Source: Calliopsis andreniformis (taxonomy: Eukaryota; Arthropoda; Insecta; Hymenoptera; Andrenidae). From it: DNA of 64,000 nt. This document shows, piece after piece, positions 1 through 12,600 of this stretch. The translations under genes and the position numbers were made by a program. The stretch's first letter is position 1. The number at the start of each line of letters is the position of its first letter. The stretch is taken from NCBI RefSeq assembly GCF_051401765.1, contig NC_135067.1, forward strand, positions 23,059,501 through 23,123,500, given 5' to 3'. The notes below the pieces were generated by a model. That model was not told the origin of the DNA. It saw only the letters and a list, made by a program, of their open reading frames with translations, and did not search any database.

Positions 1-593
1 AGATAACTGCAGAACGATAGAACGAACGCGTGAAGCATCGAGCGTCGAGAAATACGAATACGTATAGCGAGGCAAATCGATCGCGAATCTAAACGCAAAG
101 GAAAGAAAAACAGAATAGCGAAAAATGAGTTCGCGTTAGCCCGACGACACGGCAGCTTAACCAGTTCGACTAGCGTTTCTTACAAATTTCATACCTTTTT
201 AGACCTTCAACTACTATATTTATCGACTATTCTATTTCGTAGACAGCATTTCAAAATTGATATCGTTGAAATTTCAACACGCACGTACCTAAGTCAGTCT
301 CGATTAACAGTGATAGGGTTGAAAGCGTTTCGCGTGTAGGTAAGCTATCGGTCATTCGATGAATCAAACCTTCGAGCAGCATTGTTTTTTCCTATTATTC
401 ATCCACGAGTGCATTGGAATATTTACTAGGTCATGTTCGACTAATCATTTTTTCACCTCAATTTCTTCACGTTACACAACTGGAGGGAAAGCAAGGGGAA
501 CCAAAAATCTAATATCCTCTAGTCGATGTCGTTTGTACCGTTGGCCGATGATCATTGATTAATCAATTCCTATCATAGTTAAGAAAATCCGTT
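1..593. other. Non-coding stretch at the left edge
   Basis: No recognisable gene is visible here. The short open frames have no family motif and no splice-supported continuation. The right part must include the 3' UTR of the inositol oxygenase gene, which ends at 594 on the minus strand. Nothing else can be supported. Confidence 0.6.
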
Positions 594-2406
594 TCACCAT
601 TCCAGCACCCCGGGAATGTATTTGTCGATCAGCTTCTCGTAGTAAGGCCACAGTTTCTCAATGTCCGGTACTTCGCCGCTCTTGGTGTAAAGGTCGTATT
701 TACTGAAATGCAAAATGATTTTCCTGGCAAACCGTCCTTTGCATTCGCTGAAGCAAATGATTCGTTATCTACATATTTAAAGTGGTTTCACTCACTTAAA
801 CTCGTTAATCCATTTTAACATTTCCAGGTCTTCGGGCTTGCAAAAGTGCATATAGTCGCCAGCAGCGTGCCAGGGATAAAACGAGTGGTAGCGGATCATG
901 GCTAACGCCTCTTTAGGCAGTTTGCTATTATTGTGTACTAGAACGCGATATAGGTACTCGTCGTGACCCCAGGACATCAGCAGGTTGTCTATGCCACACT
1001 TTGGCTTGTACATGCCGTATTTTGTGCTGAAATCGAATAGAAATCGAATGAGTCATCATTCGAACACTCTTAACGCTCGCATCGTCCTATTTCTTTTACT
1101 TGTATCGAGAGTCTTTTCCGTCCGGATTGTCTTCGAAACTGGTCTCCCTGTAAACGATCGAGTCTGCCCAGGCGCATCCAACCGGAAACGTATCGCCGAC
1201 AACCGCCCATTGCGGCTCTCCGTAGAACGCCATTATCTAAAAAGGCCAGAAAGTTTGATTAAGCCGTTCGATTTGGTTCCTGCTTAAATCTCGGAGAACA
1301 CAAATAGCTTCTTACCTTGCCCAGGTCGTGAATCAAACCAGTTAAGTGGAACCAGTCCAAATCGGGGTGTTCCTTCCTGATGGACTCTGCGGTTTGAAAG
1401 GCGTGCACGATATTTGGTAAGCTGGTGTCGGGATCGCTCTCGTCTACCAGATTGTTCAGTTTTATCAGAGCATCTTTTACCGTCATCTTGAACTTATCGA
1501 ACCGCAGCCACTCCTTCATGCGAGCTGCAACGACGAAAGCCACGCGCGCGATTCAGATAGTTTCGACTCGTATTCGATGAGCGCATCACATTCCGTTAAT
1601 TCGCGTAAATAAAGAAACGCACTTGAAGCGTACAAATATATGTTCGCAAGAAATTGTTTTCGAAACAGAAGCAAAGATAGTTCGAAATTTCAACTTACAT
1701 TGCACAAACTCAACGGTTTGATTGGTGTGCATCTTGTGATATGTCTTCCTTACTCGCTCCTTCACCGGGTCCATCGGATCCTCCGAATAGTCTCTGAATT
1801 CACTTTCCAGTTTTCCGGCATAGACGGCCTCTGGCCGGTACTTGTCCGAAGGATCCAAAATGGTGGCTTGCCTTTGCGGCTGTGCCTGTTGTCAAACCGA
1901 TCACCTGTCATTACATACTTGTTTCTTCTTCCTTTTACAATTGTCTGGATCTTCGATATCAAACGCTGTCCACGCTTGCAACAATTTCCCGATCTCTCGA
2001 AATCTCACCGGGTCCTATTGAATCGCATTCAACGTTTTAACGAAAGTAAATTCATTCGAGTAGAAGAACCAAAGTGTACGGAAAATTCGAACGAATTCAA
2101 AATCGCGATAATCGATTCACGGAACTGCTGTGCTATCGTATTTTTTCATTTTAGTCTATTTCATTAGACGAACAATTCTGTTTGGTACGAGGAAACACTT
2201 CTGAACAAATACTACTAAAGGATCACAATGGAGCGCAAAAATGCAGAGATGGAAAGGACAATTGTCCAGGCGAAAGCAAACGACTGAAGAAAGGAACCCC
2301 CTAAGATTTTCTTGCCGATACTTACGATTGTCTTCGCTGACATCTGTCTACGCGGGCTTCTATTCCTGCTGGTATTGAGTATGCAACACTGACTGACTAG
2401 TCCCAT
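594..2406 (-). CDS. Miox: Inositol oxygenase, six exons
   Basis: This gene encodes the cytosolic non-haem di-iron enzyme that cleaves myo-inositol to D-glucuronate, the first step of inositol catabolism. Exons on the minus strand are 2326-2406, 1699-1885, 1316-1524, 1100-1236, 796-1026 and 594-702. All have GT-AG borders and they sum to 954 nt (317 aa). The six iron ligands of the family are present with the mammalian spacing: His130, His155, Asp156, His226, His252 and Asp285. They sit in [27 protein letters not shown] and [14 protein letters not shown]. The substrate-pocket segment [15 protein letters not shown] is also intact. The protein is about 30 residues longer than the human enzyme, all at the N-terminus. 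The ATG at 2406 is the first in-frame Met of exon 1, so a shorter start cannot be excluded. The catalytic body looks fully functional. Confidence 0.96.
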
Positions 2407-4473
2407 GCGACCGAGTTAACTTATAAATCTGAAGCAATTCACCCTTGACCTCTGCTTGATCAAAGTATGGTCACGTGTGTAATGTTCGATAGACGCTATC
2501 TCATTTCAACACATCTGCACGCGTTTCTAAACAGTCCACCGTATTCGATAAAAAATGCCATGGAATTTAACGATCTACGAGTAGCTCCATGCCATAACAG
2601 GCATATTGGGCGACGTCCTCACGTTTCCCTCGAACGAGCTCATTGAATCGAGTCTACCCTTGGAACCGCAACACACTTCCCTAAATCAACTTTATCGCCA
2701 TTTTGATATTTTCTCAGCTATTCCGTGATTTCATGATCGTTATCACGGTGTTCCTCAAACGATCACGGAAACTATCAAATTCTCTAAATTATCTTTCATC
2801 TTATTCTTTGAATATTTCATATTAAAAATATATTTTCTAATTTGCAAATTCAAAAAGGTATCACAGACAGCATTGTATAAGCGATAAAAGACGTAACTGA
2901 GTCGAAAATGACGCGCAGAGATATCGCATGCGCGCAGTTACTAATGAATGGTACTCTTTATGCAATGAAAAAAAAATGCTCTAAATTCTTCTGGGAAAAG
3001 AATGAAAAAATTGTCGCACAACGGTATTTTTTTTGTCAGCCCCTGAATGACTGGTCTATTCCATTGGGAACCTTTAAGCCTTCTTTGAGAAGATACATGA
3101 TTAAGTTACCACGTAATAAACGAAAATAAAAATTGTAGAGATAGAAAATTGATGGTCAATGATGTCAATGAGGTCTTTCGTCTATAGGATTTGTTCCAAG
3201 GTACAAAACAGGATCTGATTCCATTTTGAGAATGTTTCGTATGAAAATCTACATTTACGGGAAATGCAGTCAAAAGAGGTGTTTATTTGTGCATATCCCT
3301 TTCGAAGTGCACGCGCCTTCTGCGTAGTTCAAACGACGCGTTCCCGATTTATTAAACTCAATTAAGCTGCAATTGATTTGGCTCAAAAAGGAATAAACCC
3401 TTGGGACAGTTTATATTTGATCGGTGTTAAGTGCATAACGCATCGATGTTATTTTCGTATACTTGTCATACATAGATATATCGAGGAAGAACTACTGATT
3501 TACTTATTTAGACAGCAACACTGTTCGGATGCAGCACGGCGCGGAGAGCCGAGAACCAGCGCGAAAAATACAAATACAAGGAAAGAGAAAAGCTAAGGGT
3601 CGAACTCTCGCTATAGGCTGTACGTTAGATCGCCGGTCGCTTTGCGCTTAAATTCAATCGGTTGATGTTGTGTCCACGAGAGCCGTTGGAATACTTTAAT
3701 TTGATAACCTTTGATATTATGTGAAATGATCTCTGAATCGCCAAAGCTAGTCAGAACGCATTCTTGGCGCATTCTTCGAGGACCCTTGATGAAAAACGAA
3801 AACTTATATTTATTTGCAAACTATTCTTCATTGGGCTTATCCTTTCCTATGCACAATTTTTTATTTTCAATTCAATTAATATTCAAGATTTTTTCGCATA
3901 ATCCAACTTCTTTTGCGATTGGTAACGATAAGAAGGAAACGAACGATCAAAATATTTTCCATTTTTATCGAAAAGATTTTTTCTTTTTTTTTTGCTACGA
4001 TTATTCGGGGCCGATTTCATAACAGTAGACGAGGAAGGGGAATGCATACATAGTTTATCAAATAAAATTGATAAACAAAAAGAAAGGCAAATATTAGAAT
4101 GACGTTAGGTAGGTTTCCGTATTCGCTTAATTCACTGTGCAACTGTTATTATTAGAAACAACCTATCAATTTTATCATTACCCACTTACAGCTTCGTCAG
4201 ACTTGTTCGCGTAATCGAAAAACGGGAAGCGATAAAAGTACGGCTGGTCACGTATAATCTTATTCAATTTTCACTTTATTCTCCCATTCTTTCTTCCTTC
4301 TCTTTTTTTTTTTTTTTTCTTGAACAAAGTCGTATTAAAATTATCTCTTGATGCGATGATTAGCTGCACATATTTGAGTGAGTACATATGCTCTTATACG
4401 AATATACGTATACGTACACGCATAGTATGTATATACAATTTTACACGGGTGAAATTGTATTCAAAGTACAAGC
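2407..4473. other. Intergenic: Miox promoter side and SFSWAP 3' side
   Basis: No gene is supported in these 2 kb. An open frame at 2908-3129 is Lys/Arg-rich, lacks any recognised motif and has no spliced partner. The left end should hold the Miox promoter and 5' UTR. The right end should hold the 3' UTR of SFSWAP, whose stop is at 4474-4476. Homopolymer runs of T occur near 3980-3995 and 4301-4318. Confidence 0.55.
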
Positions 4474-7400
4474 TTAGGGCGAACTTGAATCGGAGTAGGA
4501 GGAGTTGCTTCCCTTCCGTCGCGCGCTGTGGTGATGTCTTCGGGACGGTGTTCGGGATCGAGATCTGTGTTTTGAGGAAGATTTCTTACTTTTCTTAGAT
4601 CGGTGCGACCGAGAACTACTTGGGCTGTCGTGACTACTGCAATTCAACAAAACACAAAGAAGAATACTTAAACATACTTAGAAACATAACTCATAAATAT
4701 GTTAAACTACTACATAACGATATGAAAACAGTATTTTTTTAAGTTTTCAAGAAAAATATAACTCATAAGCAAACACAATGTCTTCAGTGGTCTAAATTCA
4801 GTTTCATCCAAGAGACATTTATCTTATTAGTTAGCATACTTCGGTAAATACATTTTCATGTTTACATGTTATTTTATCGTTTCGATTATTAAATACTTTC
4901 TATGACAGCTACCTTCTGTGAGAACTTTTCTTCTTTTTGTGCTTCTTGTGATACTTTTGTCTGTCCGAATGACTTCGACTGCCACTAGGACTCTTCGATC
5001 TTGGCCTTGACCTTTTGCCAGTCAAATCAGCGCTCTTTAATCGATCCATCAGCGAGTTCCCACAAATTCTCGAATCACAAGATTTTGTGTCGTCGAGAGA
5101 TGGCGTGGGCGATGGCGATGGAATTGAACGTACTTCATCTGAATCATCTTTTCGTGATCCTTGACTAGTCATCCCGCTAGTCTTTGATAATCCAGATGAT
5201 TGTATATGACTTAAAAATGCCGCTGCCTTTTTCTTCCTTTCTAATTGTAATTGTCGTTCCCTGGATGTAGCAGCCAATTTGTCTCGCGCTGCTGCAACCA
5301 ATTTGTCCTTTATTCTATCTTCAGCTTGCTTGTGCCTAATCTCTTTTTGACAGTCTTCCAGAATCTCATCAGTAAGATCTACTAGCTCTTTCTCCTCGGT
5401 TTTTGATTTCTTTTCTGCATTCCAGATATCTTTGTCCGTGCCGTAAGTAGTCAATGAATTCTGTTCGTTCGTGTTCTGTGGCGAATTTGGTTTCGAACTT
5501 GCATCTTTATTCTCATTTTCTATTTCTTCGTCGCTCTCCTCCAAAGGAAGAGCATTCCGTTTCTCAATTACCCCAGTTTCACCATCCTTCGGTTTCTTAA
5601 TGGAAAACGAGACGGTAGTAATCTGTTTAGCTCCTGTTACTATTTGTTTCGTCCTCGTATCACACTTTTTTTTCGCCTGTATCATCTTTACTCTTTTTTG
5701 CACTTCCTCCATCCTTTGCTGCTTCTTTTGCAATTCCTCCAATTTCTTCTGCTTTTCCTCTAGAGGCTCTTGCTTCTGTAATAATTCCTCCTCTGTTAGT
5801 ACTTTCGGGTTTATGGCACCCTCGTACATCGTTAATTTATGTGCATAATAACCATGATATTGATGCGAAAGTTCAAGAAAATTAAATCTAGGGTCGCCTT
5901 TGTTCTTTACAATCGCTTCAAAATCTCTTCCATTCTTTGCTACGTAGCTAGCCATTTTGTCAATGATTATTTGAACGTCTGCCGGTGGTACGATGAATGA
6001 CGGCCTGCTCAATTGCTTTTGTGGTGTAGAACCGTAAGGAACCAATGGCGACGGAGTTTCAACAGCCGAGATATGCGTTGTAGCCGCATCGCTCGTAGAG
6101 GATACATTCATGGGTACGAGTTGAGCCGGTGATTGTATTTGTCCATTTGGTCCATATGCAACAGGACCGTGGGAGTATTGCACAGGTGCAGAATAAGGAC
6201 TGTAGCTCTGCAAAATAAAGAAATACCATCCCAGTTAGACTAAGCGCACACTGTAAGATTTTGCTTACATTGCTTGCAATTTACCTGTCCTGGTACAGAA
6301 TGATAATATCCCATGCTTGTAGTTATAGACTGGCTACTAGTTTCGGGAATTTGCTGTATCTTCGAAGGAGGCGGTTTTCCGGTGATTTTATTCACGAGCA
6401 TTGAATAAGCGCAATCCGCGGATGGTTTGTATTGTATACTCGGAATACTAGGAGCCTGAAAATGATCATAATTACGTTATAGTTCTTCAGAACAAAATCT
6501 ATTAAAATCTAAAATATACAAAAGAAAAGCAACATACCGCTTCTATTTTGGTGAATGATGGCGCTAGGCTCGGGTGGAGATAGGGTTCGTCATCCTCATC
6601 CGATGATCCTTCTTCAGGTTCTATCATTGAAAAGAGTACAAATAAATATAACATTCGTGTATACATTCACTTATACCTCCTATATATCACACAGAGATAT
6701 CGATATAGATTAACAAATATGCATGGAAATACTTACGGCAAGAAAAACTAAGTAGAATTCAAAGTAGATGTTGGTAATCAAATCCTGCTTTAAGTAGCTT
6801 CAATCATTTCAACTCGATAATATCAAAATCAACAACATTACTATGAGATGTTGTTTATTTTAAATAAAACAATATGCGTACCGGATTCCTCTTTCTCGGG
6901 CTGCTTTTCAGGATTGTACTTTCCACTCTTGATCGCATCCAGTACGTATCTGTAATACTGATGTAGCCGTCCGTCTATCGACAAAAATGAGAACTGTGGA
7001 TTGTTGGCCTGCTTCGCTTTAATTAAGATCTCCATTTGACCTCCTTGACGGCTTATGAATAGCGCTGTTTTCGTTATGATTGCATTCAACTTTTGTGTTT
7101 CCGGCTGTTAAAAATAATATATTTAAATAAATGAAGTATTTCACAGATTTGTATTAACCTCTATCTTATTAAGTTTTTATTCAACACAAACCAGTAAAAT
7201 ACCCTCTGGAATTTCTAAATCAGGAGGTGGAACAAAAGCTTGATCTTCTTCTTGAGAACCTTCAGACTGTTTCGGACTTTGTGAATCATCGCACGTGACT
7301 TTTGAACCATTTCCTTCCTCGCTGTAATTGTATGCTACTTGACTGTACGTATTCTCTGAATCCAAAGCTTGATGCAGTCTCTTCATTTCCTCCTCTGAAA

Positions 7401-8795
7401 TCGTTGTAATTATTATTAAAATTTTTATAAATTCAGCCGTGATTTACAAAACGGATGATGATAGAATGCATAAAAATAAACTTACCATGATACACAGAAT
7501 CTTCCATGTCATTGTTATAGAGAGACCGATATCGTTCTTCATCGCAGAGTTGTTCCACTTTGAGTTCATCCTCAGTGAGAATAGTTCGTTGATCAAAACC
7601 ACCCGGTGGTGGTTCATATATCCTTAAGTCCCCCAGTGCACCACGCCCATCGTATCTATACACATATAATAATCATATTAAGGAAAGAAAATGACATGTA
7701 TTCTTAAATTTTTTGGTTGATCCCGGCATCTGAAAGTTATATCACGAAGTATACCCCATGTCAAAGTCATTCCTCTGAAATAGAATACAGTTATACAAAA
7801 CTTACTGACATACTATTATATTTGTTTCATTTATGTTTGCATTATTCATTGTCGGCACGTATCCATAACTACAAACTATAGAAGATAATATAAAAAAAAT
7901 ACCACCAACTAGACACTAGTAATGATTCGATACGTTTCTCAAGTTTGAAAGAAAACTTTTCTATATTACTATGACCAAATAGATGGAATTGTAATTACTA
8001 TATCGTAAAATTTTATAGTAACTCAAATATCATGTATAGAAATGCCAGAAACTATTTATTTTTGTCTAAAATGTTTTTTTTATTTCGGTAACATGATCCA
8101 TAGAACATTCATAAGACACTTTTCAATAAAAATGTTCATACCTTACACAATATAAATGACATTTAGTATCTATGCCAGGTACGGCCGAATCTAGAATGCT
8201 AATACATACCATGCTGAACGATTGTAGTACCTACAACCGTCAGCTGCTGTTTGTCTCTCTACGCTGTGTCTCACCTTGCTGCTGCGCCGACGGTCAGCCA
8301 CAGGCACCAACGTCGCGAGAGCACGTTGCTCTGCGGCCGTGTAGAGCGCGTATATAACGCTTCCACACCGCCTGCTCACAGTCAAGACACCTGCAGAAAC
8401 CTTAAACAGTCTTCAGATTGCTTATCCATACGTAAACCATTCGTGGTTGTGTTTGTTCGAACTGCTGCACATTGCTTAGATTTGACTGACATCATTCTTC
8501 TAAAGGTTACATGTACGGTGCGTTTATGCAAGAATTAAATATCCTAGATGATAAATTTTGTCTAGGTTAGGGAAACGGACCTGTCTATTTTCAACGTGCT
8601 ATCGCCCATCCATGGTATCAAATGCTTTCCTTGATCAATCATTTTCGCCTTGTCATCATCTCGAAATAATTTGCAGCTATATCCAAACACCAACAGCTCC
8701 TGTTGTTCCTCTTCTCCATTTTTTTTACGTAGAATTCCTGAATCTACCATCCAACGCTGACTTTTCGATGCCGCCATTTTCCAACTACTTTGCAT
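4474..8795 (-). CDS. su(w[a]): SFSWAP / suppressor-of-white-apricot splicing regulator, eight exons
   Basis: This is a nuclear SR-related regulator of alternative splicing. Exons on minus are 8581-8795, 7486-7655, 7192-7394, 6882-7104, 6538-6620, 6285-6455, 4913-6207 and 4474-4636, giving 2523 nt (840 aa). Domains in order: an N-terminal DRY-EERY region ([17 protein letters not shown], then [10 protein letters not shown] formed across the exon 1/2 junction); SURP1 in exon 4 at about residues 199-250 ([18 protein letters not shown]); SURP2 in exon 7 at about 428-482 ([20 protein letters not shown]); a Lys/Glu/Gln-rich coiled segment; and a C-terminal RS tail ([12 protein letters not shown]). 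A second ATG at 8777 (MAASKSQRW) has a better start context and would give 834 aa. The Drosophila gene autoregulates by retaining its early introns. Intron 1 here is long (925 bp) and has an early in-frame stop, which fits that mode. The gene is divergent from POSH. Confidence 0.96.
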
Positions 8796-9627
8796 GTAAC
8801 GTTTCAGAGCTTTTCGCGGCGGAGCTAACCAAACTGAAGCTAAACGAAAATTGCGTCGGATTTTGGCGAATGCTCATGTCAACTACATACATATAAAGTA
8901 TACTTTTGCAGAATCTAGTAGTACATATGTATAGTTACAAGCTAACGTGTAGCATACATACATTAAAAATAATAAAATCTCCTTGCATCCAACTATCCAA
9001 ACGTTTAAAATAGGCAAACGTTACATAAGAGGACATACAAGAAAAGTTCGAATAAGAAAATTTGTATAGAAGTAAATCTTTGTCTCTTCTTCTTTCTCTG
9101 ATTCGGAACCTTAATTTCGTATATAATGTACAATATAATGTCTTATACGTATACTACGTTATCTGTAAAGCATTCATTGGGTTCTTTAGAATCGACTGTA
9201 ATCGACAGGAGACCGATTGATCGATATAGCTTCACACATATGCATGTAGTTTGTGCGTGTGACGAAACGAATACCAGGATGACAGCGCGATACTGACGCG
9301 CCTTACGAAGATTTTCGACTCACAGTGAATGAAAGGATGGGAGAGTAACGTTCGAAAGTTACCAAGAGAGTCAAATAACATGTCCCCGCATTTGGACGCG
9401 AGGTGGGCTTTTCGCTGGATCATACTCATTCTCCGAGTTCCGTTGTAGCCTGTTGTATGAAGGAACAAGTGCGTCAGGTGTATGGCGGCTTATGGATGCA
9501 ACAAAGACGAAACGCGTGGGAAGATGTAAAGGAACCAGAGAAAATATATTTTAGGAGGACCACTTAGCGCAAACAGATCAACTAAAAAAGATTGAAGGTG
9601 AACGTGCTTGAGAGCACGGTGATCAGG
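8796..9627. promoter_or_regulatory. Shared promoter region between SFSWAP and POSH
   Basis: The 832 bp separates two divergent start codons, so it must contain both promoters and both 5' UTRs. No coding sequence is supported. Open frames such as 9232-9468 on minus have no motif. The compact head-to-head arrangement suggests a bidirectional promoter, but no specific TATA or initiator element could be assigned. POSH 5' UTR sequence probably occupies the last 100-150 bp. Confidence 0.5.
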
Positions 9628-12600
9628 ATGGATGAGTGTATGCTGAATGATTTGTTGGAGTGTTCGGTGTGTCTCGAGCGATTGGATACGTCAAGCAAAG
9701 TGCTTCCCTGTCAGCATACCTTTTGCAAAAAATGCTTGGAAGAAATTGTCAGCACTCACCGCGAGCTGCGTTGCCCCGAATGTCGCGTTCTTGTTGACGC
9801 TAAGGTCGATGATTTACCACCGAACGTATTGTTAATGCGCATTCTGGAAGGAATGCGTAATGCTGCACCCAAACAAGCGACGAAATCAGTGACTAAGTCC
9901 AATTTAGGATCACAAAGACTTTTTGGTGGCCATCAGGTTACTCCAACTCCTATCGTAACTACTAGTCTTACTCCTATAACATTTACCAATGAACCAGTTA
10001 GGCATGCAAATGCTGTAGCCAAGCAAGTTCAATTACACAATCAAGCGTATGGTAGAGCAATTTACGATTATGTGTCAAAAGTTCCAGGGTAATTTTACAG
10101 TTTTTCTAATAACTTAGTTATATATCTTACATTTGTTGCTTTACCAGTTATTTAATGTTGTAGAGATTTATCATTTAAGAAAGGAGACATTGTTATTCTT
10201 CGTAAAAAGATTGATAATAATTGGTACTTTGGACAAAGCGCCAACAATCATGGAGTTTTTCCTCTCTCTTATGTTCAGGTATTTCAATGAATACATATCA
10301 GAATTTGCCCTGTTATTTGTTTACTTAGTATTTAATTAATTGCATACCGCAGGTCATGACACCATTGACACCACATGTTCCTCAATGCAAAGCTCTCTAC
10401 GATTTTAGGACAACTAACGTTGATGAAGATGGCTGCCTTACATTTAATAAGGTAAAGATAAATGTACTTGCAGTTTATAGAAATTATAAATTGATACAAT
10501 TGTATAGAATACATAAGAGAAATTTAAAATATATTTTTGCAGGGTGAAGTTATTAGTGTCATCAGAAGAGTTGATGAAAATTGGGCAGAAGGAAAACTTT
10601 TGGATAGAATTGGCATTTTTCCATTGGCTTTTGTAGAATTGAATAGTGTAGCAAGAGCTCTGATGAAACTTTCAACGAAGTAATTTTGTTAAATTTGCGA
10701 AACGAATACATTTTTTCGATCTATTTACATGTAATGTAATTGAATCTTTTTCAAACAGTGCACAACCAGGTCCTTCAAGAGTAGCGCCTCCTACTCCTAC
10801 AAACGAGGAAACTACGCCTTTAATACCAACTGATCATTCACGTAATGTACAAACAACAAGCCAACCACGACCCCAGCTTGTCCAGGTACATTGATACTTA
10901 TTAATTGGTATTTCAATTTAATAAACTAAACGTATTAATTATAAATGTATTCTTGAACAGAACACTACTTTACCTGTCTCTGATTCTATTTCAAATGTAT
11001 CATCAGGAGGTAGTTCCTCAACTACTACCCCTAATACACCAAATAGTTCAAGGACTTCTAGTAGTTCCAGTACTGCTCCAAGCAGTCCTAGTAGCCCAGC
11101 AACATCACCTCCAGCAGTTGGAAATAGACATAATGTAAAACGTCACAGTTTCACAGCTGTAAATGCAGGTCACCAAGCTCATCCTCACCATAGACATAGT
11201 GCTGAAATACTTAGTCCCCCAGTGGACAATGCTATTGGTAGCAGTAACACTAGTTGCAGCAACGATTCGTTTTCTACGCTACAGGTAAAGAATAATGTCA
11301 TTTATAACAGTATAACAGTAAGTAATATTTTCTAAATTCGTTAGACTAGCGTCGGCGTTGTAGAACACAATCTTCGGCACAGACGAAGTGGTAGTAGCGA
11401 CCTTGTTCTTACCCAACCATCACAGAATTTACTTACTACCACCATTGGTAATACTCATTTACCGGCAGCATACATAGCATTATACCCTTACAAACCACAG
11501 AAAGCAGATGAACTCGAGCTAAGAAAAGGTGGTATTTACATGGTAACAGAACGTTGTCAAGATGGATGGTTTAAAGGAACTTCGAATCGTACTCAGAAGT
11601 GTGGAGTTTTTCCTGGAAATTATGTTACGCCTGCAAAGTATGCAAAACAATAACATTAAACCGTTTATAATATTAATAAATATTATTAATTTTATAAACT
11701 TTAATAAATATTATTAAATGTTTTTGTAGATGTCAACGCAATTTATGTCGAGGATCGCCAAATGTAGGACCACACCAGAATTTTTCATCATCGACCGTTC
11801 AGAATGGTTCAGAGTCGCGAGTTACTGTAACATATACCAAAACTAAAGGTCCTGCTCCACAACCTTGTAATTCACGTACATTACTACCACCTGAGTTACC
11901 ACCACGCGCTATTAGTCCTTCTCCAATGGTGTCATCATCTTGGCACGGTCAAAGTCAAACACAAAATCAGGAAAGGAGTCCCCCTCGTCACAATGAACAG
12001 AATTTAGTGAATCCTCTGGGACGTAGTCACAGTGCTGTGATGTCATCGAATATTTGTATGTATTACTATCGTAGAAAGTATAATTTCAACATACGTTCTA
12101 TGTTCTTTCTTTGTTTTTATTTCAGCTTCTCCTGGAAAGCAAGTAACTTTAGCGCAATCGTTAAATACCGCATCTACAGTCACTGGTATAAGTAATAGCG
12201 GTGGCACTGTCGCAACTGTTGCTACTACTTCGTCTATTGCAACCGAAATGAATAGAAGTCCAAATAATACTTTACGCGTAAATGCTTCTCCTTCTACTAC
12301 TTCTTCCACTACATCCAAGAGTACTGAAAAGGTATAGATTTTTCTGTAATATTGTATTTATTCTTACTATATGAATGTATATCGTTATTCGCACTTTTTG
12401 AATTATAGCAAAAAGAAAAGAAAGATAAATGTGTCTCTCTAATGCGTCGATTGACGAATATCAAAAAATCAAAATCTCCACCACCCACTACGTATTCAAT
12501 GGATAATCCTGTATTTGACGATGGCAATTCCATCAATCCAGTACATATTCGGTAAGACCCATTTATTGCCTTATTAATTTTATGCTCTATAAGTATATCT

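Noticed and set aside
2908..3129. 73-codon open frame between Miox and SFSWAP
   Set aside because: No recognised motif and no neighbouring exon in phase.
8172..8538. Open frames on both strands inside SFSWAP intron 1
   Set aside because: They overlap each other, have no motifs and fall within a well-supported intron.
9592..9627. Upstream extension of POSH
   Set aside because: The frame opens from TTG at 9592, not ATG. The ATG at 9628 matches the conserved POSH N-terminus.
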